A DNA stretch of 64,000 bases from Sphingobacteriales bacterium (GCA_027484425.1 JAIXSZ010000033.1:62001-126000), one strand, 5' to 3'; positions 17,811-26,435 are shown, counted from the first letter of the stretch. Numbers and translations are program-made. The notes: generated from the sequence alone by a model not told the origin.

Positions 17811-18192
17811 CAAATTGAATTTTATTGTTATTGACGATAGCAAATTAGATTGTTTTATCGCTGAAAAAATAATTAAAAACACTGGTAAGTGTGAATCAGT
17901 TATGTCTTTTTTACAAGCAAAAGATGCACTACAATTCATTTCTTCGGCCACGCCAGACGACCTTACTCATACAATTATACTTGTTGATATTCAGATGCCT
18001 GTAATGAATGGTTTCGAATTTGTAGAGGCTTTCGAAAGTTTGCCTGGTAGTGTTGTGAACAACTATACGATTTATGTTATTTCCTCTTCTATTAATGAAA
18101 ATGATTTGCATAAGGTTCATAATTACAAATCTGTAAAACAATTCTTAAATAAACCACTTACCAGTAATAACCTATCCTTATTGCTTTCCTGA
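17797..18192 (+). CDS. Single-domain response regulator
   Basis: A 131-residue CheY-like receiver with D13/D14, phospho-acceptor D64 (LVDIQMPVMNG), SS in the YVISSS strand and the lysine in LNKPL. It has no output domain. Its ATG overlaps the end of the hybrid kinase by 14 bases, indicating translational coupling. It is probably the terminal phosphate acceptor of the three-protein relay. This receiver belongs to a different subfamily from the two DQRMP receivers of the island. Confidence 0.9.
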   Translation: MAQYNKLNFIVIDDSKLDCFIAEKIIKNTGKCESVMSFLQAKDALQFISSATPDDLTHTIILVDIQMPVMNGFEFVEAFESLPGSVVNNYTIYVISSSINENDLHKVHNYKSVKQFLNKPLTSNNLSLLLS

Positions 18193-18298
18193 CCTGATTT
18201 TTTGCCCATTTTATTGTTGTACTTTTGCATCAATACTTTATATTGGTGCATGATGTCTTCTCGCATCTAGCTAAATATAGTTACAAAAATTTAGCAGT

Positions 18299-19180
18299 AT
18301 GGAAATGAAAAATAATACTATAAAAAATAATTTAATACTTACAGAGTGTCCTAGAGATGCTATGCAAGGCTGGGCTAGGCATATTCCGGCTGCTACAAAA
18401 GCTGAATATCTTAATCAATTATTGAAAGTTGGATTTGATGTACTAGATTTCGGCTCTTTTGTGTCAGCTAAAGCAATACCTCAACTTGCCGATACGAAAG
18501 AGGTTTTGAAAATGCTAGATCTTACCAAATCCAAAACTAAGTTGTTGGCCATAATTGCTAATACAAGAGGTGCAGAAGAAGCGGTAGCTTTCGATGAAAT
18601 ATCATACTTGGGTTTTCCCTTTTCAATATCTGAAATTTTTCAGATGCGCAATACAAATAAGACTATCGAACAATCCCTACATCAAGTCGAGGAAATACAA
18701 AGGCTATGTGTTCATAACAATAAGGAACTTGTGGTCTACATTTCAATGGGTTTTGGTAATCCTTATAATGAACCATATTCAGCAGAGATTGCTATAAAAT
18801 GGGTACACAGGTTAGTGCAATTAGGAGTGAAAACTATTGCAATGTCTGATACAATAGGCGTTGCAAAACCTGAAAATATAACTTATATATTTAGTAGTTT
18901 AATTCCTGAGTTCAGTGATATTAATATAGGTGCACACTTTCATTCTGCCCCTTTCTCTTGGCAAGAAAAAGTTGAAGCCGCTTATACAGCTGGTTGCCAT
19001 AGATTCGATAGTGCAATAAATGGAATAGGTGGTTGCCCAATGGCAGAAGATGATTTGGTTGGAAACATTGCTACGGAGAACATAGTTCATTGGAGTAACA
19101 ATCATAACCTACCTATTGGTATTAATATGCCAGAGTTTTGGAAATCAGTAGATATTGCCTCGGGAGTTTTTATAAAATAA
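18299..19180 (+). CDS. Hydroxymethylglutaryl-CoA lyase-like (HMGL/DRE-TIM) enzyme
   Basis: A 293-residue DRE-TIM barrel. The first strand has LTECPRDAMQGW, with the Arg-Asp pair and Gln of HMG-CoA lyase. HFHSAP carries the metal-binding His pair, and GIGGCPMAEDDLVGNIATE carries the catalytic cysteine loop. These are the marks of MvaB, which splits HMG-CoA into acetyl-CoA and acetoacetate in leucine breakdown. No other leucine-degradation genes are nearby. It lies 106 bases after the signalling island, and a -7-like TACTTTTG is at 18220-18227, so it is likely a separate transcript. Confidence 0.85.
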   Translation: MEMKNNTIKNNLILTECPRDAMQGWARHIPAATKAEYLNQLLKVGFDVLDFGSFVSAKAIPQLADTKEVLKMLDLTKSKTKLLAIIANTRGAEEAVAFDEISYLGFPFSISEIFQMRNTNKTIEQSLHQVEEIQRLCVHNNKELVVYISMGFGNPYNEPYSAEIAIKWVHRLVQLGVKTIAMSDTIGVAKPENITYIFSSLIPEFSDINIGAHFHSAPFSWQEKVEAAYTAGCHRFDSAINGIGGCPMAEDDLVGNIATENIVHWSNNHNLPIGINMPEFWKSVDIASGVFIK

Positions 19181-19255
19181 TGCTCAATTTAGTTTTTTTC
19201 ACCCCAAACCTGGCGGTTTGCGCCGGCAATTGGATGTAACATCTTATTTAAATTA

Positions 19256-20284
19256 ATGTTAATGAGGACCGAAATAGAAAATTTGGGTGAATTTGGATTG
19301 ATAGACCATCTTACAAAAAATAATGAAACACGTAATGCTGGTACAATACTCAGCGTGGGTGATGATGCAGCCGTAATAGACCAATTTGGTAGACAATCTG
19401 TTATTACTACAGATATGTTAGTAGAGGGAATACATTTCGATCTTATGTACACCCCACTAAAACATTTAGGGTATAAATCTGTAGTGGTTAATTTATCGGA
19501 CATCTATGCTATGATGGCTACACCCACTCATATCACTATTAGTTTAGCATTGTCAAACAAGGTTTCGGTTGAGGCGCTAGAGGAATTTTATGAGGGTGTG
19601 TATGCGGCTTGTGATAAATTTGGCGTTGACCTTATAGGTGGAGATACTACTAGCACTAAATCTGGCTTTATTATAAGTATCACTGCTATTGGCGAAGTGG
19701 CACCAGATAAATTTGTAACTCGTAGTGGGGCTGGCGAAAAAGATTTGATTTGTGTAACAGGTGATTTGGGAGCTGCTTACTTAGGGCTTCAGATATTAGA
19801 AAGAGAGAAAAAAATATTTTTAGAAAATCCCTCAGTGCAGCCCGATCTTCAGCAGCAATCATATTTAATTGGACGAATTCTGAAGCCTGAGCCAAGAGCA
19901 GATATTATAGATTGGATGAACGAACACGCTGTACTACCTACATCTATGATAGACATTAGTGACGGATTGAGTTCTGAAATTTTACATCTTTGTTCCAAAA
20001 GTGATAAAGGTTGTATAGTCTATGAAGATAAGTTACCATTGCATCCCGATACCAAAAATATTGCAATGCAATTTGGTATTTCTGCTACTACATGCGCGCT
20101 TAGTGGCGGTGAAGATTATGAACTTCTTTTTACTGTAAGACATGAAGATTACGAAAAAGTAGCTAGAAACAGTAATATCAGTATAATAGGCTACATGAAC
20201 AATATTGCGGAAGGAAAGCATTTAATCACCGCTGGTGGTAACAAACACCAACTTACAGCTCAGGGATGGAATGCTTTTGCGTAA
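19256..20284 (+). CDS. thiL: Thiamine-monophosphate kinase
   Basis: A 342-residue PurM/ThiL-fold protein: an N-terminal GEFGLIDHLT, then VGDDAAVID and TTDMLVEGIHFD (Mg-ATP site), NLSDIYAMMATP, and GGDTTSTKSG. The C-terminal half has ISDGLSSEILHLC and ALSGGEDYELLF. These match ThiL, which phosphorylates thiamine-P to thiamine-PP. An ATG at 19262 is an equally possible start two codons in. The gene stands 75 bases after the HMGL gene with no other thiamine gene nearby. Confidence 0.93.
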   Translation: MLMRTEIENLGEFGLIDHLTKNNETRNAGTILSVGDDAAVIDQFGRQSVITTDMLVEGIHFDLMYTPLKHLGYKSVVVNLSDIYAMMATPTHITISLALSNKVSVEALEEFYEGVYAACDKFGVDLIGGDTTSTKSGFIISITAIGEVAPDKFVTRSGAGEKDLICVTGDLGAAYLGLQILEREKKIFLENPSVQPDLQQQSYLIGRILKPEPRADIIDWMNEHAVLPTSMIDISDGLSSEILHLCSKSDKGCIVYEDKLPLHPDTKNIAMQFGISATTCALSGGEDYELLFTVRHEDYEKVARNSNISIIGYMNNIAEGKHLITAGGNKHQLTAQGWNAFA

Positions 20285-20347
20285 AAATCTCTTGCTGTTT
20301 TTTGCTCACTCAATTATATTTTATAACTTAGTCACAAATATATTTTC

Positions 20348-20893
20348 ATGAAATTTTGGAGGCAAATTCTGTTAACTGTTTCACTACTTATAGCTATTAT
20401 TAGCGCCACTGTGTTGACTTCATGTGAGAAAAACTCGTGTGACGGCATAGTTTGTTATAATGGTGGCGCTTGTGGCAATGGCGCATGTACTTGTCCTGCT
20501 GGTTATGAAGATCCACAATGTGGTACAAAGTCTAGAGATAGATATTTAGGTACCTATGGTGGATATACTACTTGTGACAACGGTGCTCCAACTATCGATA
20601 CTGTTGTGATTTATCCAGCCAATAGGGGTGTTTTATCTGTAGATGTTTTTTATCAAAGTATCTCCCCCAAAACACTCCAAGGTTATGTAAACAACAATGA
20701 AAGTACATATTCTATTATTGTAACTAACAACGACAGTTCCAAAGTAGGTTCAATAAATTATCTCAGAGTATTTACTATTACACTTCAGGCAGATAAGACA
20801 CTTAAACTACACTCTTATGAGTCAGAAAACACTGCCTTGTTAGATACATTTGCCTATAAATGTGAATTTTTGGGTACAAAAGTTACTCCATAA
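20348..20893 (+). CDS. Lipoprotein with EGF-like cysteine-rich segment
   Basis: A 181-residue exported lipoprotein with a signal peptide of about 25 residues ending in the lipobox LTSC. Immediately after it comes a compact cysteine-rich unit with the spacing of an EGF-like domain (CDGIVCYNGGACGNGACTC, then CPAGYEDPQC). The remaining 115 residues form a beta-rich domain beginning YLGTYGGYTTC, repeated in Bacteroidota lipoproteins of unknown function. It lies 63 bases after thiL and 83 bases before gldA. Role unknown; surface exposure is inferred. Confidence 0.75.
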   Translation: MKFWRQILLTVSLLIAIISATVLTSCEKNSCDGIVCYNGGACGNGACTCPAGYEDPQCGTKSRDRYLGTYGGYTTCDNGAPTIDTVVIYPANRGVLSVDVFYQSISPKTLQGYVNNNESTYSIIVTNNDSSKVGSINYLRVFTITLQADKTLKLHSYESENTALLDTFAYKCEFLGTKVTP

Positions 20894-20976
20894 AAAATTT
20901 CAGTTTTTTTAATCTCTTTCAGGTATGGTCGTAGCATTCATGTTTACTCTCGTACCTGATTTTTTTTGTTCTTATT

Positions 20977-21888
20977 ATGTCTATTAAAGTTAATACTCTT
21001 ACTAAACTATACGATACTCAAAAAGCCGTAGATGGCATTTCTTTCGAAATAAATAAGGGTGAGATAGCTGGTTTCTTAGGTCCTAATGGTGCTGGTAAAT
21101 CTACTACCATGAAAATGATTACTGGTTATTTACCTCCTACTTCAGGCACAGCATCGGTGTGTGGTTTTGATGTACAGAAGTCTCCGATGGATGTTAGGAG
21201 AAGGGTAGGGTATTTGCCCGAGGCGAATCCTTTGTATTACGAAATGTATGTAAGAGAGTACCTTGAGTTCAGCGCGGGTATACATAAGATAAGTAGCGAT
21301 GTTAAGAAGCGCATAGAAGAAATGATTGAAATGACTGGTCTAGGTAAAGAGGCACATAAAAAAATTGCAGCTTTATCAAAAGGGTATAAACAAAGGGTTG
21401 GGTTAGCCCAAGCAATGTTACACAATCCTGATGTGCTTATTTTAGATGAACCCACTTCGGGCCTTGACCCAAACCAGATTGTAGAAATTCGAGATCTTAT
21501 TAAAAGAATAGGTGCAGATAAAACTGTGTTGCTGTCTACTCACATAATGCAAGAAGTACAAGCGATGTGTAGTAGAGTGATTATAATAAATAATGGTGGG
21601 ATAGTTGCCGATGACTCTATACAACACTTACAGCAAGTAAATACACGTCAGGATGTGCTGGTTATTATGTTTGAGCAAGAAGTGAAAGCTTCATTATTTG
21701 ATATGCTTAAAAACGCACAGCGCTACGATAACATAGAAGGTAATAAATGGAAATTAGCTACAGATGCCCCGGATAACTTAAGAAGAGAAGTTATGCAGTG
21801 GGCGCTTGACAATAATTTGAGTATTAGCAGCATGCAGGCACAAACTGAAACTTTAGAAGATGTTTTTAGAACACTCACTAAAAAGTAA
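20977..21888 (+). CDS. gldA: ABC transporter ATP-binding protein, GldA-like
   Basis: A 303-residue ATPase with Walker A GPNGAGKST, signature LSKGYKQRVGLAQAM, Walker B VLILDEPTSGLDP and H-loop LLSTHIMQEV. A C-terminal extension of about 85 residues ends in LEDVFRTLTKK. The length and the first segment (VNTLTKLYDTQKAVDGISFEI) fit GldA, the ATPase of the gliding-motility ABC transporter GldAFG. The permease genes are not adjacent here, so assignment to GldA rather than a generic drug/lipid ABC ATPase is likely but not certain. Confidence 0.8.
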   Translation: MSIKVNTLTKLYDTQKAVDGISFEINKGEIAGFLGPNGAGKSTTMKMITGYLPPTSGTASVCGFDVQKSPMDVRRRVGYLPEANPLYYEMYVREYLEFSAGIHKISSDVKKRIEEMIEMTGLGKEAHKKIAALSKGYKQRVGLAQAMLHNPDVLILDEPTSGLDPNQIVEIRDLIKRIGADKTVLLSTHIMQEVQAMCSRVIIINNGGIVADDSIQHLQQVNTRQDVLVIMFEQEVKASLFDMLKNAQRYDNIEGNKWKLATDAPDNLRREVMQWALDNNLSISSMQAQTETLEDVFRTLTKK

Positions 21889-21899
21889 CTTGCTCACAA

Positions 21900-22952
21900 T
21901 TATTTCTTTTTTTTTGTTTTTCTTTTTTGTTCAGTTTCTCCTATCAAGAAACCATATGGTTTTAGTGGCTCAATGTTGTCGCATACTATCTTTAGCATTG
22001 CAACCAGTGGGATTGCAAGAAAAATGCCAGGTATTCCCCATACTAGTTCACCGAGAATCAGTGCTACTATAGTAGACAATGGGTTAATCTTTACTTGAGA
22101 GCCCACTATAAGTGGCTCTAATACCCATCCTTGTATAAATTGTACAGTACCATATACTCCAACTATTGCAAATAATACTGCTGGGCTAGAGCCATGTATG
22201 GCAGCAACCAGCAAAGTAATAATGGTGCCAGTAATGTTACCTATAAATGGTATTATTTCTAGCAAACCACATAAAAAAGCAAAGAATAAAGCATTCTTTA
22301 TACCTAGTGCAGAAAAACCTATTCCATACATAAACCACAAACACACTATCATTTTCGACAATCCAAGTAAGTATTGCTGTGATACTTTGGCTACGCTGTT
22401 TACCACAGTACCCATTTCTTCTCTCCTTGATAATGACGAAAGCATTAAAATGAAACGCTTTATGTGTGACCTATAATACAGGAGCAGTACTATATAAATT
22501 AGAATTATCATTAAGTAAGTGAAGATAGTTGTAAAAGAACCTAAAGTTTCTTTTATGATACCCGTTATTATGGGTTGCTGCTCGGTAAGCAATTGGGTCT
22601 GTTTTTCAATGGAGATCCCTAATTCTTTAAGGAGGTAATTCTGAATTGAGCTTATAACAATTGATACTTTCTCTTTCATCAATGCAAAATCATTAACTAT
22701 CTCTGATATTTGCCAGCCTACCAAACTAGTAATGCCAGCTATAACCAACACTAAAAGCACCAAGCAAGTTATAGCGGCTAACAATCGTGGAATTTTTTTC
22801 ATTTCTAGCCATTTACACATTGGCCAGAATAATGTTGCCAAAACTGTACCTATAGATAATGGCATCAAGAAGTCTTTTGCGTAGTAAAGACCAGCAAAAA
22901 GTAGAAAAATGAATAAGAGCTTTTTTAGCAAATCTGATGTTGAGAGATCCAT
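21900..22952 (-). CDS. AI-2E/PerM family membrane transporter
   Basis: A 350-residue polytopic protein. An N-terminal helical pair (FLLFAGLYYAKDFLMPLSIG) and a central coiled segment are followed by helices that include FCGLLEIIPFIGNITGTI and GIPGIFLAIPLVAMLK, typical of the AI-2E transporter/PerM family (TqsA, PerM). The substrate is unknown; some members export AI-2 or act as sodium/proton antiporters. It ends with a very basic tail (KRKTKKKK). It is convergent with gldA, with 11 bases between the stops. Confidence 0.88.
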   Translation of the reverse strand: MDLSTSDLLKKLLFIFLLFAGLYYAKDFLMPLSIGTVLATLFWPMCKWLEMKKIPRLLAAITCLVLLVLVIAGITSLVGWQISEIVNDFALMKEKVSIVISSIQNYLLKELGISIEKQTQLLTEQQPIITGIIKETLGSFTTIFTYLMIILIYIVLLLYYRSHIKRFILMLSSLSRREEMGTVVNSVAKVSQQYLLGLSKMIVCLWFMYGIGFSALGIKNALFFAFLCGLLEIIPFIGNITGTIITLLVAAIHGSSPAVLFAIVGVYGTVQFIQGWVLEPLIVGSQVKINPLSTIVALILGELVWGIPGIFLAIPLVAMLKIVCDNIEPLKPYGFLIGETEQKRKTKKKK

Positions 22953-23035
22953 TTTATACTTGTCTTTTCTGTAATGATATTAAATGTAAGCATTGTGTTT
23001 CATAGCTACTAATGCTATCGTCATCAATAACTATA

Positions 23036-23073
23036 TAAAAAAAGTAGCCACCATTCAACATGGTGGCTACTTT
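23036..23073 (-). terminator. Terminator of rpsA
   Basis: A perfect 13-bp stem (23041-23053 with 23061-23073) with a 7-base loop is followed on the minus strand by a U-run. It lies 28 bases after the rpsA stop, before the permease gene. Confidence 0.88.
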
Positions 23074-23100
23074 CACTATTTGTAGAATTATCAATTACAA

Positions 23101-25137
23101 TTACTCAGCAGCATCATCTTCTGCCTTTTTCATTTTGTCTTTGATAGCTGCCAAAGCACCCAAGTCACCAAGTGTTGGTTTCTCTACTTTGCTTTGTATG
23201 TTTTTCACAGCACTCTTTGTTTTTTCAGATTCAGCAACAGCATCTTTACGAGCTGCTTCTTTTTCTTCGTTTTTAACTTGCTCCCAAACCTTAGCATGAG
23301 AAACCATTATGCGTTTATCATTACGATCGAATTCGATAATAACGAATTGTAGTGTTTCTTCCGCTTCTACATTACTACCGTCTTCTTTACGTAGATGGCG
23401 TATAGGTGCATAAGCTTCCAGACCATACTGCAACTGTACTGTAGCACCTTTATCGTCTTTACGAGTTACACTACCTTCGTGTATAGAGCCTATTGGGAAC
23501 ACTGTTTCAAAAGTATTCCAAGGATCTTCTTCTAGTTGTTTGTGACCAAGAGCCAGTTTGCGGTTTTCTTTATCTATAGAAAGAATAGCGATGTCAATTT
23601 TGTCGCCTGTTTTCACAAACTCACTTGGGTGGTTATAACGCTTTATCCAGCTAAGGTCGCTGATGTGTATCATGCCGCCTATTCCTGTTTCTAGCTCAAC
23701 AAATACACCATAAGGAGTGATGTTTTTAACAACACCAGCATGACGGCTATCTATTGGGAAACGATCTTCTATAGTGTCCCATGGGTCTGCAGTAAGTTGC
23801 TTAATAGATAAGCTCATTTTGCGCTCATCTTTGTCAAGCGTTACTACCACTGCTTCATGTTCTTCGTTTATTTTGAAGAATTCTTTAGCGTTGATAGGTT
23901 GTGATGACCAAGTGATTTCTGAAACGTGTACCAAACCCTCTACGCCAGGCATTATTTCCAGGAATGCACCATAGTCTTCGATGTTTACTACCTTACCTTT
24001 GATATGTGCACCTTCTACTATGTTTTCTGGAAGGTTATCCCATGGATGAGCAGTCAATTGTTTCAGACCGAGGCTAATGCGTTTTTTCTCATCATCAAAG
24101 TCAAGAACAACAACATTAAGTTTCTGGCCATTATGCAGCACTTCGCTCGGATGTGTAACACGACCCCAGCTAATGTCAGTAATGTACAATAAACCGTCAA
24201 CGCCACCCAAATCAATAAATGCACCGAAGTCAGTTACATTCTTAACTGTACCTTCAAGTACCTGTCCTTTTTCAAGCTGACCGATTATCACACTACGTTG
24301 TTGCTCGATGTCGCTTTCTATAAGTGCTTTGTGAGATACTACAGCATTGCGTATGGTTTCGTTGATTTTAACAACTTTAAAATCCATAGTTTTTCCTACA
24401 TACTGATCATAGTCAGTTACAGGCTTCACATCTATCTGCGAACCTGGTAAGAACGTTTCCAGACCATGTACATCTACAATAAGACCACCTTTAGTCTTAG
24501 ATGTAATTGTACCTGTAACCACTTCACCGGTTTTGTAGAAGTCAACAATTTGCTGCCAAGAGCGGGCTGCACGTGCCAGTTTGCGGCTCAGGTGCAAGTG
24601 ACCATTGCGGTCTTCTTTTTGCACCACCATTACTTCTATAATGTCGCCCGTCTTTACATCTGGCATATCACGGAATTCATTCAGAGATACTAAACCATCT
24701 GATTTGAAACCGATATTGATGATAACGTCAGTTTTAGTGAGACCTACTACTGCACCTTGCAATAGTTCTGATTCGGCTATTGACTTGAATGTACTTCCAT
24801 AAAGAGTGTCAAATTTTTGACGATCGTCTTCTTTGTAAGATGCCACATTACGTTTGTCAACACTCCAGTCAAAATCATCATGAGATGTGTCTTCCATCTG
24901 TTGATAATAATGACGTGGTGCACGTACTACTGGAGCTGCTTCTACAACTTCAGCTACAGGTGTTTCTGCAACTTCAGCTACAGGTGTTTCTGCAACTACT
25001 GTTTCCACAACTTCAGCAACTACTGATTCTGTAGCTGGTGTTTCCACAACTTCTGTGGTTGCTACTTCCTGTGTACCTTCAGCAGCACTTTCTACCTGAG
25101 GTACATTTTCTTCTTGATTGATTGTTTGGTCTTCCAA
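23101..25137 (-). CDS. rpsA: 30S ribosomal protein S1
   Basis: S1 carries six OB-fold repeats (for example GTVKNVTDFGAFIDLGGVDG, GKVVNIEDYGAFLEI, GVVKNITPYGVFVEL). Before them lies an acidic Glu/Ala/Val/Thr-rich tail of about 90 residues, and after them a charged Lys/Ala/Glu tail. It binds mRNA on the 30S subunit. The start is unusual. The longest frame begins at ATG 25257, but a near-perfect -7 promoter box lies inside that extension (25217-25224), so that ATG is upstream of transcription. No in-frame ATG exists until well into the protein. I choose TTG at 25137; ATT at 25149 is an alternative. A GGAG-ATG pair just upstream opens a six-codon out-of-frame peptide. Confidence 0.85.
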   Translation of the reverse strand: MEDQTINQEENVPQVESAAEGTQEVATTEVVETPATESVVAEVVETVVAETPVAEVAETPVAEVVEAAPVVRAPRHYYQQMEDTSHDDFDWSVDKRNVASYKEDDRQKFDTLYGSTFKSIAESELLQGAVVGLTKTDVIINIGFKSDGLVSLNEFRDMPDVKTGDIIEVMVVQKEDRNGHLHLSRKLARAARSWQQIVDFYKTGEVVTGTITSKTKGGLIVDVHGLETFLPGSQIDVKPVTDYDQYVGKTMDFKVVKINETIRNAVVSHKALIESDIEQQRSVIIGQLEKGQVLEGTVKNVTDFGAFIDLGGVDGLLYITDISWGRVTHPSEVLHNGQKLNVVVLDFDDEKKRISLGLKQLTAHPWDNLPENIVEGAHIKGKVVNIEDYGAFLEIMPGVEGLVHVSEITWSSQPINAKEFFKINEEHEAVVVTLDKDERKMSLSIKQLTADPWDTIEDRFPIDSRHAGVVKNITPYGVFVELETGIGGMIHISDLSWIKRYNHPSEFVKTGDKIDIAILSIDKENRKLALGHKQLEEDPWNTFETVFPIGSIHEGSVTRKDDKGATVQLQYGLEAYAPIRHLRKEDGSNVEAEETLQFVIIEFDRNDKRIMVSHAKVWEQVKNEEKEAARKDAVAESEKTKSAVKNIQSKVEKPTLGDLGALAAIKDKMKKAEDDAAE
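24947..24994 (-). repeat. Tandem 24-bp repeat in the rpsA N-terminal tail
   Basis: Two identical 24-base units (24947-24970 and 24971-24994) encode two copies of the VAETPVAE octapeptide in the acidic tail of S1. Repeat-number variation here would change tail length without shifting the frame. Confidence 0.85.
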
Positions 25138-25144
25138 TTTACTC

Positions 25145-25178
25145 TCAATTTGTACGGATACACATTTTTTAATGCTCC
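25145..25178 (-). other. rpsA leader: GGAG site plus six-codon upstream reading frame
   Basis: On the minus strand GGAG (25178-25175) is followed after nine bases by ATG (25165-25163), opening a frame MCIRTN that stops with TGA at 25147-25145. The TGA overlaps the in-frame ATT codon (25149-25147) of rpsA. The geometry suggests a leader peptide with termination-reinitiation, or a sequence error; see the findings. Confidence 0.4.
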
Positions 25179-25216
25179 GGAGGTTAATAAATAAATTTAT
25201 CCTTATTAAAGGGCTG

Positions 25217-25224
25217 CAAAGATA
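25217..25224 (-). promoter_or_regulatory. -7 promoter box of rpsA
   Basis: Reads TATCTTTG on the minus strand, an exact match to TAnnTTTG, followed by CAG. It puts the transcript start near 25210 and the untranslated leader at about 60-75 bases. This is the main reason for rejecting the ATG at 25257. Confidence 0.7.
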
Positions 25225-25325
25225 GGCATTAATTACAAAATAAAATTCAGATGACACCTTTTACATCACTAGTTTCAATTTATTTTTGCATTACCACCAC
25301 TTTAGTAGGCATAGCATTTTATCAC

Positions 25326-25333
25326 TACCTTTG
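25326..25333 (+). promoter_or_regulatory. -7 promoter box of the OmpA-like gene
   Basis: TACCTTTG fits TAnnTTTG and lies 45 bases before the ATG at 25379. A weak TTTA -33 match lies 21 bases upstream. A second candidate (TATTTTTG, 25281-25288) is further from the gene. Confidence 0.5.
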
Positions 25334-25378
25334 TTTTTGGTACAATTTTTGCCACATCCATCTAAAATCACACACAAA

Positions 25379-26272
25379 ATGAAAAGAACAATCTTCCGCA
25401 TTTCCGGAGTAGTATTGCTCAGTTTGCTATTTACTTCCTGCATTGTATCGAAAAAGAAATTTGATGCAGAAACTGCAAGAGCTGAAAAAGAAAAAGCAGA
25501 AAAAATTGCTCTTGGCAAAAAATTAGATGAGCAAGTTGATATCAACAAAAAGCTAAATGCTGCAAATGGAGAGCTGAAAAATAATATTTCAGCGCTCAAT
25601 AGCAGAATAGGAAGGCTTAAGGATAGTATCAGTAGTCTTGAAAACAATGTTAGAGAACTCAACAATCGTATAAATGTATTGGGTGATGAGAAAGAAAATA
25701 CTAAACGCCAGCTTAACTCTACTAAAGAGCAAATCGCTTCACAACGTCAACGGTTAGAGCAATTGCAGGCTTTGCTTGATCAACAACAACAAGCAGCTGA
25801 AGCGTTGAGAAGCAAAATAGCTGAAGCACTCAAAGGATTTAATAGCAATGAACTAACTATCAAGATGAAAAACGGTAAAGTGTACATTAGCATGCAAGAA
25901 AGCCTATTGTTTCCGTCTGGCAGTGCTATTGTAAATCCTAAAGGTAAAGATGCATTATCCAAAGTAGCCAGCGTTCTTAATACTGGCTCTGATATCAATA
26001 TCAATATTGAAGGACATACAGATAGCATTCCTATTCGCACTGCGAAGTTTGCTGACAACTGGGAGTTAAGCACTGCACGAGCCACATCCATAGCTCACGT
26101 ACTCATCGACGAATATCAAGTATCCCCAGCAAAACTCGTGGCTAGTGGTCGCAGCGAATATGATCCTATTGCTCCCAACTCAACACCAGAGGGCAGAGGG
26201 CAAAACAGACGTACAGAAATTATTCTTGAGCCTAAGTTAGATGAGTTAATGAAACTAATGGAGAAGAAATAG
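25379..26272 (+). CDS. OmpA-family lipoprotein with coiled-coil
   Basis: A 297-residue outer-membrane lipoprotein. The signal peptide ends with lipobox FTSC (Cys about residue 20), then a long coiled-coil (residues about 30-155, rich in Glu/Lys/Gln). The C-terminal OmpA/MotB peptidoglycan-binding domain follows (about 170-285; INIEGHTDS, LSTARATSIAHVL, GRSEYDP, NRRTEI). The family ties the outer membrane to the wall. The start at 25379 is chosen because the upstream frame (from 25286) overlaps the promoter and lacks a signal peptide of its own. A terminator follows directly. Confidence 0.92.
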   Translation: MKRTIFRISGVVLLSLLFTSCIVSKKKFDAETARAEKEKAEKIALGKKLDEQVDINKKLNAANGELKNNISALNSRIGRLKDSISSLENNVRELNNRINVLGDEKENTKRQLNSTKEQIASQRQRLEQLQALLDQQQQAAEALRSKIAEALKGFNSNELTIKMKNGKVYISMQESLLFPSGSAIVNPKGKDALSKVASVLNTGSDININIEGHTDSIPIRTAKFADNWELSTARATSIAHVLIDEYQVSPAKLVASGRSEYDPIAPNSTPEGRGQNRRTEIILEPKLDELMKLMEKK

Positions 26273-26288
26273 ACTTCTTTTGAAATTT

Positions 26289-26348
26289 AAAAGCAAGGTT
26301 TTTATCGAAATTGCAACTGCACTTTGATTAAAACCTTGCTTTTTTTTG
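26289..26348 (+). terminator. Rho-independent terminator after the OmpA-like gene
   Basis: A stem AAGCAAGGTTTTA (from 26291) with TAAAACCTTGCTT (to 26342), a long loop of about 26 bases, and a T8 run. The rest of 26349-26435 is AT-rich and shows no gene. Confidence 0.75.
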
Positions 26349-26435
26349 TTCACAATTTTAACCTGTATAAATATTTATTAAGTTAAACTATTATAGGTAT
26401 TTAATGACAATAGCGAGTTAATTACTTAATTTTTT

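Noticed and set aside
18299-19180. 2-isopropylmalate synthase or homocitrate synthase
   Set aside because: The GIGGCP catalytic-cysteine loop and short length (293) fit HMG-CoA lyase; LeuA is longer and lacks this loop.
25138-25257. S1 start at ATG 25257 with a 40-residue hydrophobic extension
   Set aside because: A near-perfect -7 promoter box lies inside the extension (25217-25224) and the residues have no S1 character, so the ATG is upstream of the transcript.
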